Counted from the first letter of the stretch, positions 7,752 through 16,463 are shown. The stretch: DNA of 64,000 bases from Foetidibacter luteolus (GCF_009650435.1 NZ_VVIP01000052.1:62001-126000); one strand, 5' to 3'. The notes: generated from the letters alone by a model not told the origin. Program-made: numbers and translations.

Positions 7752-8444
7752 TCAGTTTTCCAGGATGTTTATTAATTCTTCCAAATCATCAATGATAAAA
7801 GATGGTTCATAGGGTTCAAGCTCCTGCCGGGTAAAGGCGCCGGTGGTAACCGCAATAGAATATAGGCAACCTGCATTTTTACCTTCATTTACATCTACCT
7901 CTGTATCGCCGAGCTTTATTACTTTTTTGCTGTCTTCAATGCCGGCTTCTTTCATCATCTTCTGTATCATGAATGGTTGCGGCCTGCCGGCAGGTACTTC
8001 GTCGCTGGATACTACATAGTCTATCTTGCCATCGGCCAGCCAGCCCAGCCTGCTGATAATAACATTGGTTATTTCTGTTGAAAAGCCTGTATCAAGCCCG
8101 ATTTTTATGTTGTTCTTTTTCAGGTAATCAAATACTTCTTCCGCATGTGGCATGGGCTGCAACTGCTCTGTGGTTTTGTAGTGCTCTACCATCAGGTAAA
8201 GAAAGCGATCGTGTATGCTGTTGATGTACGCTGCATTGATGGCTGCAATATCGCTTTCATATTCTTCCAGCATAAGCCTGATGGCTTCGGGCTTTTTATA
8301 ACCCATCAGCGGGTTAATTTTTTCAACAGGTATATTGTAACCGTTTTCGGCCATTGCCTTTTGAAAGGCAATGGCAATTTCACCATGGTCTTTTACAGTA
8401 GTACCGGCTATATCGAAGACTACTAACTGGATGTCATGCTTCAT
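7752..8444 (-). CDS. phnX: Phosphonoacetaldehyde hydrolase-like HAD enzyme (phosphonatase)
   Basis: 230 residues from the ATG at 8444; the upstream extension is not protein-like. HAD superfamily: motif 1 FDIAGTT has the nucleophile Asp11, and motif 4 KLGDTEVDVNEGKNAG supplies the magnesium-binding acids. In the cap region, MGYKK places Lys51 where phosphonatases carry the Schiff-base lysine (Lys53 in Bacillus cereus PhnX, motif MGLLK), so C-P cleavage of phosphonoacetaldehyde to acetaldehyde and phosphate is plausible rather than plain phosphatase activity. It belongs to the phosphonatase-like group TIGR03351. The neighbouring FAD oxidoreductase could supply the aldehyde. The two copies of dispersed repeats on either side may separate it into its own transcript. 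Confidence 0.8.
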   Translation of the reverse strand: MKHDIQLVVFDIAGTTVKDHGEIAIAFQKAMAENGYNIPVEKINPLMGYKKPEAIRLMLEEYESDIAAINAAYINSIHDRFLYLMVEHYKTTEQLQPMPHAEEVFDYLKKNNIKIGLDTGFSTEITNVIISRLGWLADGKIDYVVSSDEVPAGRPQPFMIQKMMKEAGIEDSKKVIKLGDTEVDVNEGKNAGCLYSIAVTTGAFTRQELEPYEPSFIIDDLEELINILEN

Positions 8445-8520
8445 GTATGTTGGTTTTGCTGAAACGTATTTTAAAAATTTTTGGAACAATAAATTCTGGC
8501 TACAATTCGCGTTATAGAAA

Positions 8521-8690
8521 GCTAAAACGCTGTTTTACTTTTTTGTACCCGGAACAAGTCCGGGACAGGCTTGACCAAAAAAGGCAACCGAAATCGTAGG
8601 TTGCGTAAAAAAAGTCAAGAAAGAAACGATATACAGCACGTTTCTTTCTTACGCCCTGATTAGGCTTTTGTACTACTGTGGCTTCAGCAA
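8521..8690 (-). repeat. Dispersed hairpin repeat family C, copy 2
   Basis: Inverted relative to the copy at 4946-5050. It has a perfect 12-bp hairpin (AAGAAAGAAACG 8617-8628, CGTTTCTTTCTT 8639-8650) with the same 10-base loop. It also carries two extra hairpins not in copy 1: CCCGGA-ACAAG-TCCGGG near 8549-8565 and GCAACC-N9-GGTTGC near 8584-8604. The shared right end is AATCAGGGCG read on the minus strand. Confidence 0.8.
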
Positions 8691-8804
8691 TAGAATTTCC
8701 ATCAGCAGCACTTACCAATCATGAAGGGGCACTAAAATCAGTTATTTCTAAAGGTTTACGGGGCAGGTTGACGATGTTTTGTTACGCTGCTGCACCCCCG
8801 CGCC

Positions 8805-8876
8805 AGGGATTGAAGCGGATACCCCGCTGAAGGCATTGTGTGCGGCCTTGTGGCGGAGTATGAGCGGAAAGCCCGG
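8805..8876. repeat. Dispersed repeat family B, copy 2
   Basis: AGGGATTGAAGCGGATACC at the left and GGCGGAGTATGAGCGGAAAG near the right are identical to copy 1 at 1676-1748; only the middle differs. It lies 3' of the PhnZ-like gene. Confidence 0.75.
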
Positions 8877-8908
8877 TGCCTTCGGCAGGCGCCCTGACAA
8901 AACCCCGT

Positions 8909-9490
8909 TTAGTATTTGTTTTTCAAGTAATCAAGAATGAGGCCGGTGAAATGCTGCAGGGGCAGTAAAACCGCATCCTGCTTTTTTGCTTCCTCATCCC
9001 AACGGCGCACTTTAATGATGTCTTCAAAGAACGGGTGCTGCTGAAAGGTCTGCACCTCCTGCGGCGACATTAGCCCGCCCTGCCACTGCATCATTGTTTG
9101 CAGGCTGGCTTCGGAAAGTTTATGCCGGTAGGCGGGATTGGTGGTGACAAGATAGCGTTTTGCAGGCACATGCATTTCTACCATAGCGCAAATTCTGCCG
9201 GAAAAGCCTTTGCCGGCAAGCCATGCGGCGCCCACGCCTTCGTGATTTACCACGCCGTAATTGCCCATGGTTTCTGTATGTTGTTTGTGCCGCAGCAAAT
9301 GGCCCACATCGTGCAGCAGTGCGCCTAAGATAAGCTCTATATCAGAACCTTCTGACATGGCTTGCATGGCGCATTGCAACATGTGTGAAGTTTGTGTTAC
9401 GGGTTCTCCGTCGTAATCTTCGCTGCCATGCTTTTCAAACAGCTCTTTTATTTCTGCCGTAACAGTTTGCGGGTTGATGATAGCTGCCAT
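8909..9490 (-). CDS. phnZ: PhnZ-like HD-domain diiron oxygenase
   Basis: 193 residues from the ATG at 9490, a usual PhnZ length; an upstream TTG would overlap the previous gene. All key residues of PhnZ appear present: iron ligands His36, His60-Asp61, His83, His107 and Asp165, and substrate residues Tyr26, Glu29, His64, Lys111, Ser129 and Arg162. Each lies two to four positions from its PhnZ counterpart (Y24, E27, H34, H58/D59, H62, H80, H104, K108, S126, R158, D161). PhnZ cleaves (R)-1-hydroxy-2-aminoethylphosphonate with O2 to glycine and phosphate; the sister enzyme TmpB acts on the trimethyl analogue. A PhnY/TmpA hydroxylase to make the substrate is not in this window. Four bases separate it from the upstream phosphatase-superfamily gene. 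Confidence 0.85.
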   Translation of the reverse strand: MAAIINPQTVTAEIKELFEKHGSEDYDGEPVTQTSHMLQCAMQAMSEGSDIELILGALLHDVGHLLRHKQHTETMGNYGVVNHEGVGAAWLAGKGFSGRICAMVEMHVPAKRYLVTTNPAYRHKLSEASLQTMMQWQGGLMSPQEVQTFQQHPFFEDIIKVRRWDEEAKKQDAVLLPLQHFTGLILDYLKNKY

Positions 9491-9494
9491 AAGG

Positions 9495-10568
9495 CTATTT
9501 GTATATTGATTCAATGGGTTTCATTACTTCGTGTGCCGGTTTGAAGTTAAAGCCCAGCAAAGCGGCAAGTGTGGTAGCTATCTGGCGTTGGTATAACTGG
9601 CCTTGTTCTTTTACTTCGCCAAGTGGTTTTGTATCCGGCCCTAATGCCACCAGCCATATTTCGTTGGAATCGGCCACTTTCTCGCCATGGGATGTCCATT
9701 CGGATTTTACTTTATCACCACGGCCATGATCGCAGGTGATGATGAGGGTTGTTTTGTTTTTGTATTGCGGCATGGATTGGATGGTATTCCACAGGTCTTC
9801 TATCATACGGTCCTGCGAATAAGCGCTCCTTAGATATTGGTCGTACATGCCGCCATGAGCAAAATCGTCTGTTTCGTCGAAAGCTATGTACAGCACTTTG
9901 GGCTTATATGCTTTGAGGTATTCCCTTGCGGCGAAGTAGGTAATAACATCGGGCCTTACACCAATGGGGCGGGTTGTCAGGAACTGCCAGTCGTTAATGA
10001 GTTTAAGATGGTCGTCTTTAAACTTAAGCGTATCTACATCTGAGTTAACATATATGCCGCTGCGTGGCGCATTTAAGATGTATGGGAATACGCCCCAGGT
10101 TGAAAAAGCCGCCACTTTGTTTTGATAACCGGGCTGCTTGTTGATGAACTCCAGAACGTTTTCGTTTTTGTTATAAACCTTATCGTTGCTGTTAACAGCC
10201 TTATCAGGGTAGCCGGTGAAGATTTCATTGTAACCAGGATAAGAAAACTGGTAGGGGTTGGTGATGTTTACGAAGTTGTTGTATGTTCTGTTGCCATAAA
10301 TCTGTCCGTGGTTGTTTATGGCCGACCAGATAAATGGGAATATCTTTTTCCTGCTCTCTTCAGGAGCAGGGGCGTAGAAGGATTGCGCAACATACTCACT
10401 GTCTCTTGTATATTGTTTACTGTTCATTAAGGCGGTGTCAACGCCTTTCATTACTTCCTGCCAGCGCATACCATCCAGGGTAACAATGATGATGTTTTCT
10501 GTTTTGTGCTGGGCGGAAAGTGTAGCTGAGATGGAAATGAGCAAGCCAATCAATAAGCGGAATTTCAT
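9495..10568 (-). CDS. Secreted alkaline-phosphatase-superfamily hydrolase
   Basis: 357 residues with a cleavable signal peptide (residues 1-19, ending LSA). Metal and catalytic pattern of the nucleotide pyrophosphatase/phosphodiesterase branch: Asp32 (VTLDGMRW), a probable nucleophile Ser109 in FSYPGYNE (aligned with the Thr of FTNPNN in phosphonoacetate hydrolase), the cluster DETDDFAH, then CDHG and a late TSHGE histidine. It is thus a two-zinc esterase of the periplasm or cell surface. Between SusD and PhnZ, it most likely releases a small phosphonate from a larger ester such as a phosphonolipid or a phosphonate-decorated glycan, although a plain phosphodiesterase or phosphonoacetate-type hydrolase is possible. 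It is four bases from phnZ. Confidence 0.75.
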   Translation of the reverse strand: MKFRLLIGLLISISATLSAQHKTENIIIVTLDGMRWQEVMKGVDTALMNSKQYTRDSEYVAQSFYAPAPEESRKKIFPFIWSAINNHGQIYGNRTYNNFVNITNPYQFSYPGYNEIFTGYPDKAVNSNDKVYNKNENVLEFINKQPGYQNKVAAFSTWGVFPYILNAPRSGIYVNSDVDTLKFKDDHLKLINDWQFLTTRPIGVRPDVITYFAAREYLKAYKPKVLYIAFDETDDFAHGGMYDQYLRSAYSQDRMIEDLWNTIQSMPQYKNKTTLIITCDHGRGDKVKSEWTSHGEKVADSNEIWLVALGPDTKPLGEVKEQGQLYQRQIATTLAALLGFNFKPAHEVMKPIESIYK

Positions 10569-10679
10569 GATGAAAATGTTTTGCGGTTAGCGAAAAAAAT
10601 TTACTGTAATGGCTGGGTGCTAATAAGAAAGAATGGCGCACAATGCATGCGCCATTCGTCTTATAACTGTATAATAACT

Positions 10680-12212
10680 CTATTGCAATACCCAGGGTTT
10701 GGTATTAATGTCATCGGTTCCACCCTGGCGTGATACGGCTTCTGCGCGGTTATCGCCATTAAGTGTTTGCTCAGATTGAGGATAGATGTACCTGATAGGT
10801 ACCTTGCCATTGTTAAGGTTAGCGGGACCAGGCACCACAGCAGGCATACCTGTCCTGCGCCAATCGTACCAGGCTTCCAGGCCGTTGAAGTAAAGTGATA
10901 TCCATTTTTGCAGGGCTATCTTTTCCAGCCTTTGTTGCGTAGTGCCTGTATAGGCAACGCTTGCCTGTTCTAGATAGCCGGCAGGCATGGCAATATCCAG
11001 GCCGTAAGCGGAGGGTACAACGGCCAGCCAGTATTCGAAATTGGCGTTAATACCGTTTTTATAATAGGTTTCTGCAGTGCCAGTGGTAATAATGTTTGCT
11101 TCTCTGGCTTCGGCAAGAATGAACTGAAGTTCTGCGTAAGTCATCAGTAATGCCCGTGGCGCTGCGGGGTCTGGAGGGGCCTGGCCAACATCGTTACAAA
11201 CCAGGCAGGCAAAAGTGTAACCTACCCTTGACACACCTTGTACACCGCCATTGTAGGCCAGCGCATCCACATCGCTAAGGCCATTGGGGATGCCCTGTAT
11301 TTCCGGTGTTCCGGCAGCCACTGATTTTTGTGTGGGCCTTGCAAAAATATTCAAACGGCTATCACCGAGGGTTTTAAGCCTGTCAACCATTGTTTTGCTT
11401 ATGCGGAACTCGTCAAAAGAACCCACACGTGCACCATACAGCGGCCACTGGTTGGGCGCCGCAGCAAGATATTCCAACTGTGCATTGTCATCGTTGCTTT
11501 CAAAAATGGGGTTGGTGGTTGTATTGCCAATAATTTCCTGCATCTGGGTTTTTACATCCACCTTTTTTGAAATGCGCATCAGGTAACGCAGGCGCAAAGA
11601 GTTGGCTAGTTTACGCCATTGTATGATGGAGGACGCACCACCGCCAAACAAAATGTCCCCACCAAGTGTAGCTCCGCTGCTGGTGGCTAAAACTTCATTG
11701 GCTTTTTTCAGATCGGCCAATATGCCTGTATAAATATCCTGTTGTGCATCGTATTTGGCCTGGTATATTTCTTCCAGCTTGGCTTTGCCAGCTTCAGAGT
11801 AAGGAATGTCACCATAAGCATCTGTAGCCTGGGCGAACATCCATGATTTAAGAATAAGACCTACTCCATAGTACGGGTTGCTCTCATCACCGCCAACAGC
11901 AGTAAATATGTTCTGCAGGTTGCGGTAATTGCCATACACGTTATTCCAAACATCATTACGCTCTCCCCATTGATAACGGTCTTCGTTTACGAACTGAATT
12001 TTGGAGTGGTGCTGGATAACTATGTTACCAATGCCCCAGGCTTCATTTACCTGCAGGTTCATCATATTGCGGATGATGCCGCTTAACAATAGATCCGGAG
12101 TAACGTTGGTGGGGTTATTTTCGTTGGTGTTGACTTCTGCAAAGTCCTTGGTACAGCTATACAGCAACGTAATCGCCAGTACCGGTAAGAGAAATATCTT
12201 AATGCGTTTCAT
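10680..12212 (-). CDS. SusD/RagB-family surface lipoprotein
   Basis: 510 residues. The lipobox LLYSC puts the lipidated Cys at residue 20. The early motif (SCTKDFAEVNTNENNPTNV), TPR-like helices around AQATDAYGDIPYSEA and the late LEKIALQKWISLYFNGLEAW segment are those of the SusD-like_2 group. SusD proteins cap the SusC transporter on the cell surface and bind the ligand. Its gene follows susC after 32 bases and precedes the phosphatase-superfamily gene by about 110 bases. The gene order predicts that the ligand carries a phosphonate rather than being a plain glycan. Confidence 0.9.
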   Translation of the reverse strand: MKRIKIFLLPVLAITLLYSCTKDFAEVNTNENNPTNVTPDLLLSGIIRNMMNLQVNEAWGIGNIVIQHHSKIQFVNEDRYQWGERNDVWNNVYGNYRNLQNIFTAVGGDESNPYYGVGLILKSWMFAQATDAYGDIPYSEAGKAKLEEIYQAKYDAQQDIYTGILADLKKANEVLATSSGATLGGDILFGGGASSIIQWRKLANSLRLRYLMRISKKVDVKTQMQEIIGNTTTNPIFESNDDNAQLEYLAAAPNQWPLYGARVGSFDEFRISKTMVDRLKTLGDSRLNIFARPTQKSVAAGTPEIQGIPNGLSDVDALAYNGGVQGVSRVGYTFACLVCNDVGQAPPDPAAPRALLMTYAELQFILAEAREANIITTGTAETYYKNGINANFEYWLAVVPSAYGLDIAMPAGYLEQASVAYTGTTQQRLEKIALQKWISLYFNGLEAWYDWRRTGMPAVVPGPANLNNGKVPIRYIYPQSEQTLNGDNRAEAVSRQGGTDDINTKPWVLQ

Positions 12213-12244
12213 CTTTTTGTATTTAAGATTGGATGAAAGTTGGT

Positions 12245-15200
12245 TTACAGTTTAAAGCTCAGGTTAATGCCATAGCTGCGGGTGGTAGGTATGCTCATGT
12301 ACTCAATACCCGGTAAAGCTGTGCCACCGGAGTAAGACATGTTTTCAGGGTCAACATGCGGTACATTATCCCATAGCAGCAGGTTACGGCCCACCAATGA
12401 AACGGTTACCCCTTTAAAGGGAAGTTTGCCGAACACTTTGTCGCTAATCGTGTATCCAATCTGTAGTTCACGAAGCTTAACAAAAGAGGCGCTGTACATA
12501 ACACCTTCCGCTATATTACGGCCTGCTGTCCAGGCGGTATGCCACTCACGTGCAGTAAGTTTGGTTGTGTTTTCAGTAAAGCTACCATCATTGTTCTGCA
12601 CTACCCCTTGGCCTATTACGCCATTGCCGGGTTTGCTGAGGTCGTAGCCATCGGCACGGCCTTCCAGTGTTTCCGCAATAATGCCACCTTCGCGGCCAAC
12701 GGTTTGTGTTAAGGAGTACAATTCACCACCCTGGCGTATATCGAAGAGGAAGCTAAGGCGTACACCTTTGTAATTAAAGCTATTGCCAATACCCATCAGC
12801 CAGTCAGGGTTGTAGTTGCCAAGTTTCATAACGTTTGTAGTAGCTACAGGACGGCCATTTGCAGCGAATACCATCTGGCCTGCGAATTTACCTGAGGCAT
12901 CATAGTAAGGTGCGGAAGCATCGCTGCTTTGCACCCTGGCGAAGCCAATACCGTAAAGGTCGCCCATTCTTTCACCTACTTTGGCAAGTACCTGAACTGA
13001 TCGGCTGGCCATTTGGTAGGTAGTTAGATCGTCACTTAGCTCAACCACTTTGCTGCGGTTAGCTGAGAAATTGATATATCCATCCCAGCTAAAGTTTTTG
13101 GTTTTAACCGGAGTATAGTTCAGCATTACTTCCACACCATAATTGCGGATAAGACCGGCGTTGATTACCCTGCTATCGTAACCGCTGGTATTGGAAAGCG
13201 GTATATTCAAAATTTGGTTTTTGGTGCTGCTACGGTAATAAGTAACATCAATACCTAACCTGTTATTCAGAAAACGCAGGTCTGCGCCAAATTCGTAAGC
13301 TGAGCTGATTTCAGGCTTAAGCCTCAGGTTGGCCAGGCGGCTGGTTTCGCCATATATCTGACTGCTGCCAAACGGGTCGCTCCTGTTGAAAGTTTGCGTA
13401 AATGCAAATGGGTCTGTGTCGTTACCCACTTGTGCAAAACTGGCCCTAACCTTGGCAAAACTGATTGCGTTTGGCAATCTAACCATATCGCTAACCACTG
13501 CGCTCAGGGCAACAGAAGAGTAGAAGTAAGAATTGTCTTCTGAGCCCAGCAGTTTAAGATCATTGGGTAGTGTAAGGGCACTGCTCCAGTCGTTACGGCC
13601 GGTAATATCCAGAAAGATCATATTCTTGTAAGCAAGGCCTGCAGAACCATACAAACTGTTGATTCTTTTAGCAACATTACTTTGATCTGCCACCAATGCA
13701 ATACGTGAGTTGGTAAGCCTGTAAATGTTAGGAATATTTAACTGGCCTGCTACTGCCTCATTAAACCTGGAGGACTGGCGCATTTGGTTGCCGCCTGCTG
13801 TGGCTGTTAAGCTGAAATCATTATTGATGGGTTTATTTACAGTAAACAGAAAGTCGCTGTTGCGTTCTTCGTTAATGATCGTTACTTCCCTGTACTCACC
13901 AAAAGGAAAGCGCTGGGTGCTGAAGGCCCTGCGGTATTCACGGCGCTCATTGCTCCAGTCGGTGGCTGTACGCAACTGCAGGCTAAGCCAATTGGTAAAA
14001 TCATATTTAAGGATAACGTTGCCAATTAGACGGTCATAGTACTGGCCGTTGGTATTCTGGTAAACGGTAAGATAGGGGTTATCGTGATAGTTGTAGTTCC
14101 AGCTATATTGCCTTTGATTTTCCAGGCCATTTTGCCATAGCCGCATCATATCCCTCACCTTTACAGAAGCAGGCAGCCAGCAATTAAACAGGTACATAAT
14201 GCTTTCTGTGCCATAGCTGATGGAAGGGCGGTTATCGCTTTCGCTCTTGATGTAGCTTACGAATGCCCTTGCGGAAAGTTTGCTGGTAAAGTTGTAGCCA
14301 CCAGATATTGAAACCGTATGCCTGGCAAGGTCTGTATTGGGAACAATGCCTTTTTGATTAAGGTTGGTATAGCTAAGGCGGAAGTCACCGTCTTTGTTAC
14401 CTGCTGTTAAAGCCACATTGTTGGTAAATGTGCGGCCGGTTTCTAAAAAGTTTTTGAGGTTATCAACGTCCGGCTCCCATAAAGTTGGGGTAATTATACT
14501 TCCGGCAGGGGCATTTAAATCGCCCCCGGTGTAGGGTATGGTTTCTCCGTTTAAAGTACGTGGAGAGTTATATTGCGGAAACAATTGGCCTCTAAAAGCA
14601 GGGCCCCAGCCTTCGTCAGTGCCATCGGCGAGACCACCGCCGCCGCCATTAACAAAAGCAAAGTCTCCGCCGCTGCCATTACCCTGGCCGTATACCTTCT
14701 GATAGTCGGGCAGTTTTAAAGCTTTTTCCATTGTTGCGTTGCTGTTAACTTCAACGCCAATGCCACGCTGCTTTCTGCCGCCTTTTGTTTTAATAAGAAT
14801 TACACCATTAGCAGCCCGTGAACCGTAAAGGGCCGCTGCAGCAGGGCCTTTTAAAACGCTCATGCTTTCAATATCATCTGGATTTATAAAGCTTGCACCA
14901 TTACCGTAATCCACCTCCATATTTCCCCTGCCCGAAGCGCCGCTGATTGAATTGCTGATGGGCACACCATCGATTACATAAAGCGGCTGGTTTTTATTCA
15001 GGTCTACAGAGCGCTCCCCACGTATGGTAACCCTTGCAGAACCGCCAATGCCAGATGGACTACCCACAACGGTAACACCAGCTACTTTGCCAGCCAGTTG
15101 GTTAACCACATTACTTTCGCGGGCTACGGTAAGTTCATCGCCTTTCACTTCCTGGATAGCGTAGCCCAATTTTTTCTTTTCACGCTTAATACCTAATGCC

Positions 15201-15541
15201 GTTACAACCACTTCATTTAACTGGTTGCTGCCCTGTGTAATTTCTATTTCCATAAAAGCTTCACCGGTAACCTTTACCAGTTGTTCATTGTAGCCAACAT
15301 TGGAAATCAGCAGGTCGCTGCCTTTGATTACATTAATGCTAAACTCACCATTTTCGTTGGTTAAGGTTGCCTTAGAGCTGTTGTTTACAGCAATAGTGGC
15401 GCTAGCTACCGGCTTTTTGGTAGCCGCGTCAACAATGCGTCCCTTTAAACTATACTCCTGTGCAAACAAGTAAGCCGAGAAAAAAAATGCTGCTATGAAC
15501 ATAACACAGCATTTTGTGTAATGGGGTAATCGCTGCTTCAT
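12245..15541 (-). CDS. SusC/RagA TonB-linked outer membrane transporter
   Basis: 1098 residues, the normal SusC size. A signal peptide (to about residue 27) is followed by the carboxypeptidase-D-like domain (LKGRIVDAATKKPVASATI), the plug with NEVVVTALGIKREKKKLGYA and ALYGSRAANGVILI, and a long beta-barrel ending in an aromatic strand (SYGINLSFKL). It imports a ligand bound by the partner SusD, powered by TonB-ExbBD encoded elsewhere. No N-terminal STN signalling domain is present, so regulation does not run through an anti-sigma factor; the XRE-cupin regulator immediately upstream is the likely controller. It is the first structural gene of the phosphonate locus. Confidence 0.95.
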   Translation of the reverse strand: MKQRLPHYTKCCVMFIAAFFFSAYLFAQEYSLKGRIVDAATKKPVASATIAVNNSSKATLTNENGEFSINVIKGSDLLISNVGYNEQLVKVTGEAFMEIEITQGSNQLNEVVVTALGIKREKKKLGYAIQEVKGDELTVARESNVVNQLAGKVAGVTVVGSPSGIGGSARVTIRGERSVDLNKNQPLYVIDGVPISNSISGASGRGNMEVDYGNGASFINPDDIESMSVLKGPAAAALYGSRAANGVILIKTKGGRKQRGIGVEVNSNATMEKALKLPDYQKVYGQGNGSGGDFAFVNGGGGGLADGTDEGWGPAFRGQLFPQYNSPRTLNGETIPYTGGDLNAPAGSIITPTLWEPDVDNLKNFLETGRTFTNNVALTAGNKDGDFRLSYTNLNQKGIVPNTDLARHTVSISGGYNFTSKLSARAFVSYIKSESDNRPSISYGTESIMYLFNCWLPASVKVRDMMRLWQNGLENQRQYSWNYNYHDNPYLTVYQNTNGQYYDRLIGNVILKYDFTNWLSLQLRTATDWSNERREYRRAFSTQRFPFGEYREVTIINEERNSDFLFTVNKPINNDFSLTATAGGNQMRQSSRFNEAVAGQLNIPNIYRLTNSRIALVADQSNVAKRINSLYGSAGLAYKNMIFLDITGRNDWSSALTLPNDLKLLGSEDNSYFYSSVALSAVVSDMVRLPNAISFAKVRASFAQVGNDTDPFAFTQTFNRSDPFGSSQIYGETSRLANLRLKPEISSAYEFGADLRFLNNRLGIDVTYYRSSTKNQILNIPLSNTSGYDSRVINAGLIRNYGVEVMLNYTPVKTKNFSWDGYINFSANRSKVVELSDDLTTYQMASRSVQVLAKVGERMGDLYGIGFARVQSSDASAPYYDASGKFAGQMVFAANGRPVATTNVMKLGNYNPDWLMGIGNSFNYKGVRLSFLFDIRQGGELYSLTQTVGREGGIIAETLEGRADGYDLSKPGNGVIGQGVVQNNDGSFTENTTKLTAREWHTAWTAGRNIAEGVMYSASFVKLRELQIGYTISDKVFGKLPFKGVTVSLVGRNLLLWDNVPHVDPENMSYSGGTALPGIEYMSIPTTRSYGINLSFKL

Positions 15542-15561
15542 AATAGTTAGTATTTAGGTGT

Positions 15562-15569
15562 CAAAATTA
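15562..15569 (-). promoter_or_regulatory. Possible -7 element of susC
   Basis: Read on the minus strand, TAATTTTG matches TAnnTTTG and lies about 20 bases before the susC ATG. A TTTG lies only 14 bases further upstream, shorter than usual, so this is tentative. Confidence 0.4.
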
Positions 15570-15709
15570 GCAGGGTGGGCAGGCAAAAGAAGGAATCACG
15601 CATTAACAAATAGTAAAGTAATTGTAAACTTATACGCAGTTCTGGTTAGCGATTTTTACAAATACTAAACTTTAACGGAAATTATTTAACATTATGGAAA
15701 CGGGCAAAA

Positions 15710-16282
15710 TTATTTTTCTTCAAAAAAATATACTACCAGCATCGTGTAATAATCATGTGTAAGACATTGAGAGAGATGGGGCTTGCGGGCATCGTAATAA
15801 AAAGAGTCGCCTTCTTCCAGTATATATTCCTTGTCATCAATGGTGTACTTCATGGTACCCCTGATCATATAATTATACTCAAAAGCATTGGTGGATACGA
15901 AACCTCTTTCTGCATTATGATCCTGGCGGTACAGAACAATATCCACCAGTTTACCATCAGATTTAAACGACATAATGCGGTTGTAATAGGAACCCTTGGT
16001 ATATTCTTTTTCAAATGGCTGCAATGCCGTGGCCTTTACCAGCACAGGTTCATCGCTTTCCTTATTACCCAGGTTATCAAAAAAATCATTCAGGTCAACA
16101 TGCAAGGCCCTGATGATGCCCAGCAAAACACTTAGCGAAGGGACCGTACGGTTATTTTCAATTTGAGAGATAAGGCCCTTGGTAACGCCAGCCTCATTAG
16201 CCAGCGCCTGCAACGTAATGTGTTTTTCTTTGCGTTTTTCTTTAATGCGGCTGCTTATCTGAAGAAGGATATCGTTTTGCAT
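15710..16282 (-). CDS. XRE-family regulator with C-terminal cupin sensor
   Basis: 190 residues. The N-terminal helix-turn-helix spans about residues 8-62 (ALANEAGVTKGLISQIENNRT is the recognition core, NRTVPSLSVL follows). The C-terminal half is a cupin barrel (EYNYMIRGTMKYTIDD, EEGDSFYYDARKPH). Such XRE-cupin proteins are usually repressors or activators of a nearby catabolic operon that sense a pathway metabolite in the cupin. It lies directly upstream of susC on the same strand with a gap of 168 bases, so it is the best candidate regulator of the phosphonate locus. The sensed molecule, perhaps an aminophosphonate, is inferred only. Confidence 0.85.
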   Translation of the reverse strand: MQNDILLQISSRIKEKRKEKHITLQALANEAGVTKGLISQIENNRTVPSLSVLLGIIRALHVDLNDFFDNLGNKESDEPVLVKATALQPFEKEYTKGSYYNRIMSFKSDGKLVDIVLYRQDHNAERGFVSTNAFEYNYMIRGTMKYTIDDKEYILEEGDSFYYDARKPHLSQCLTHDYYTMLVVYFFEEK

Positions 16283-16463
16283 GGCTTGCCCAAATAATGT
16301 GTGAATGTAGGCAAAACCGGCAACTACAGCTACTGCCCCGTAACGCCGGCCAGCGGAATGCCAGAACGTAAACCGCTACAAAGCAGGCCTGTACAGGGTT
16401 TTAGCCAGGCAGGCCAGTTTTTGTTGGCTTATAAAATAACAAAAGGGTAAAATAGCGGCAGGG

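Larger units (their letters stand above)
8445..8908. other. Repeat-filled gap inside the phosphonate locus
   Basis: 464 bases without a gene between two minus-strand genes. It holds repeat C (8521-8690) and repeat B (8805-8876). The hairpins could end or process the long susC-to-phnZ transcript. Confidence 0.65.
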
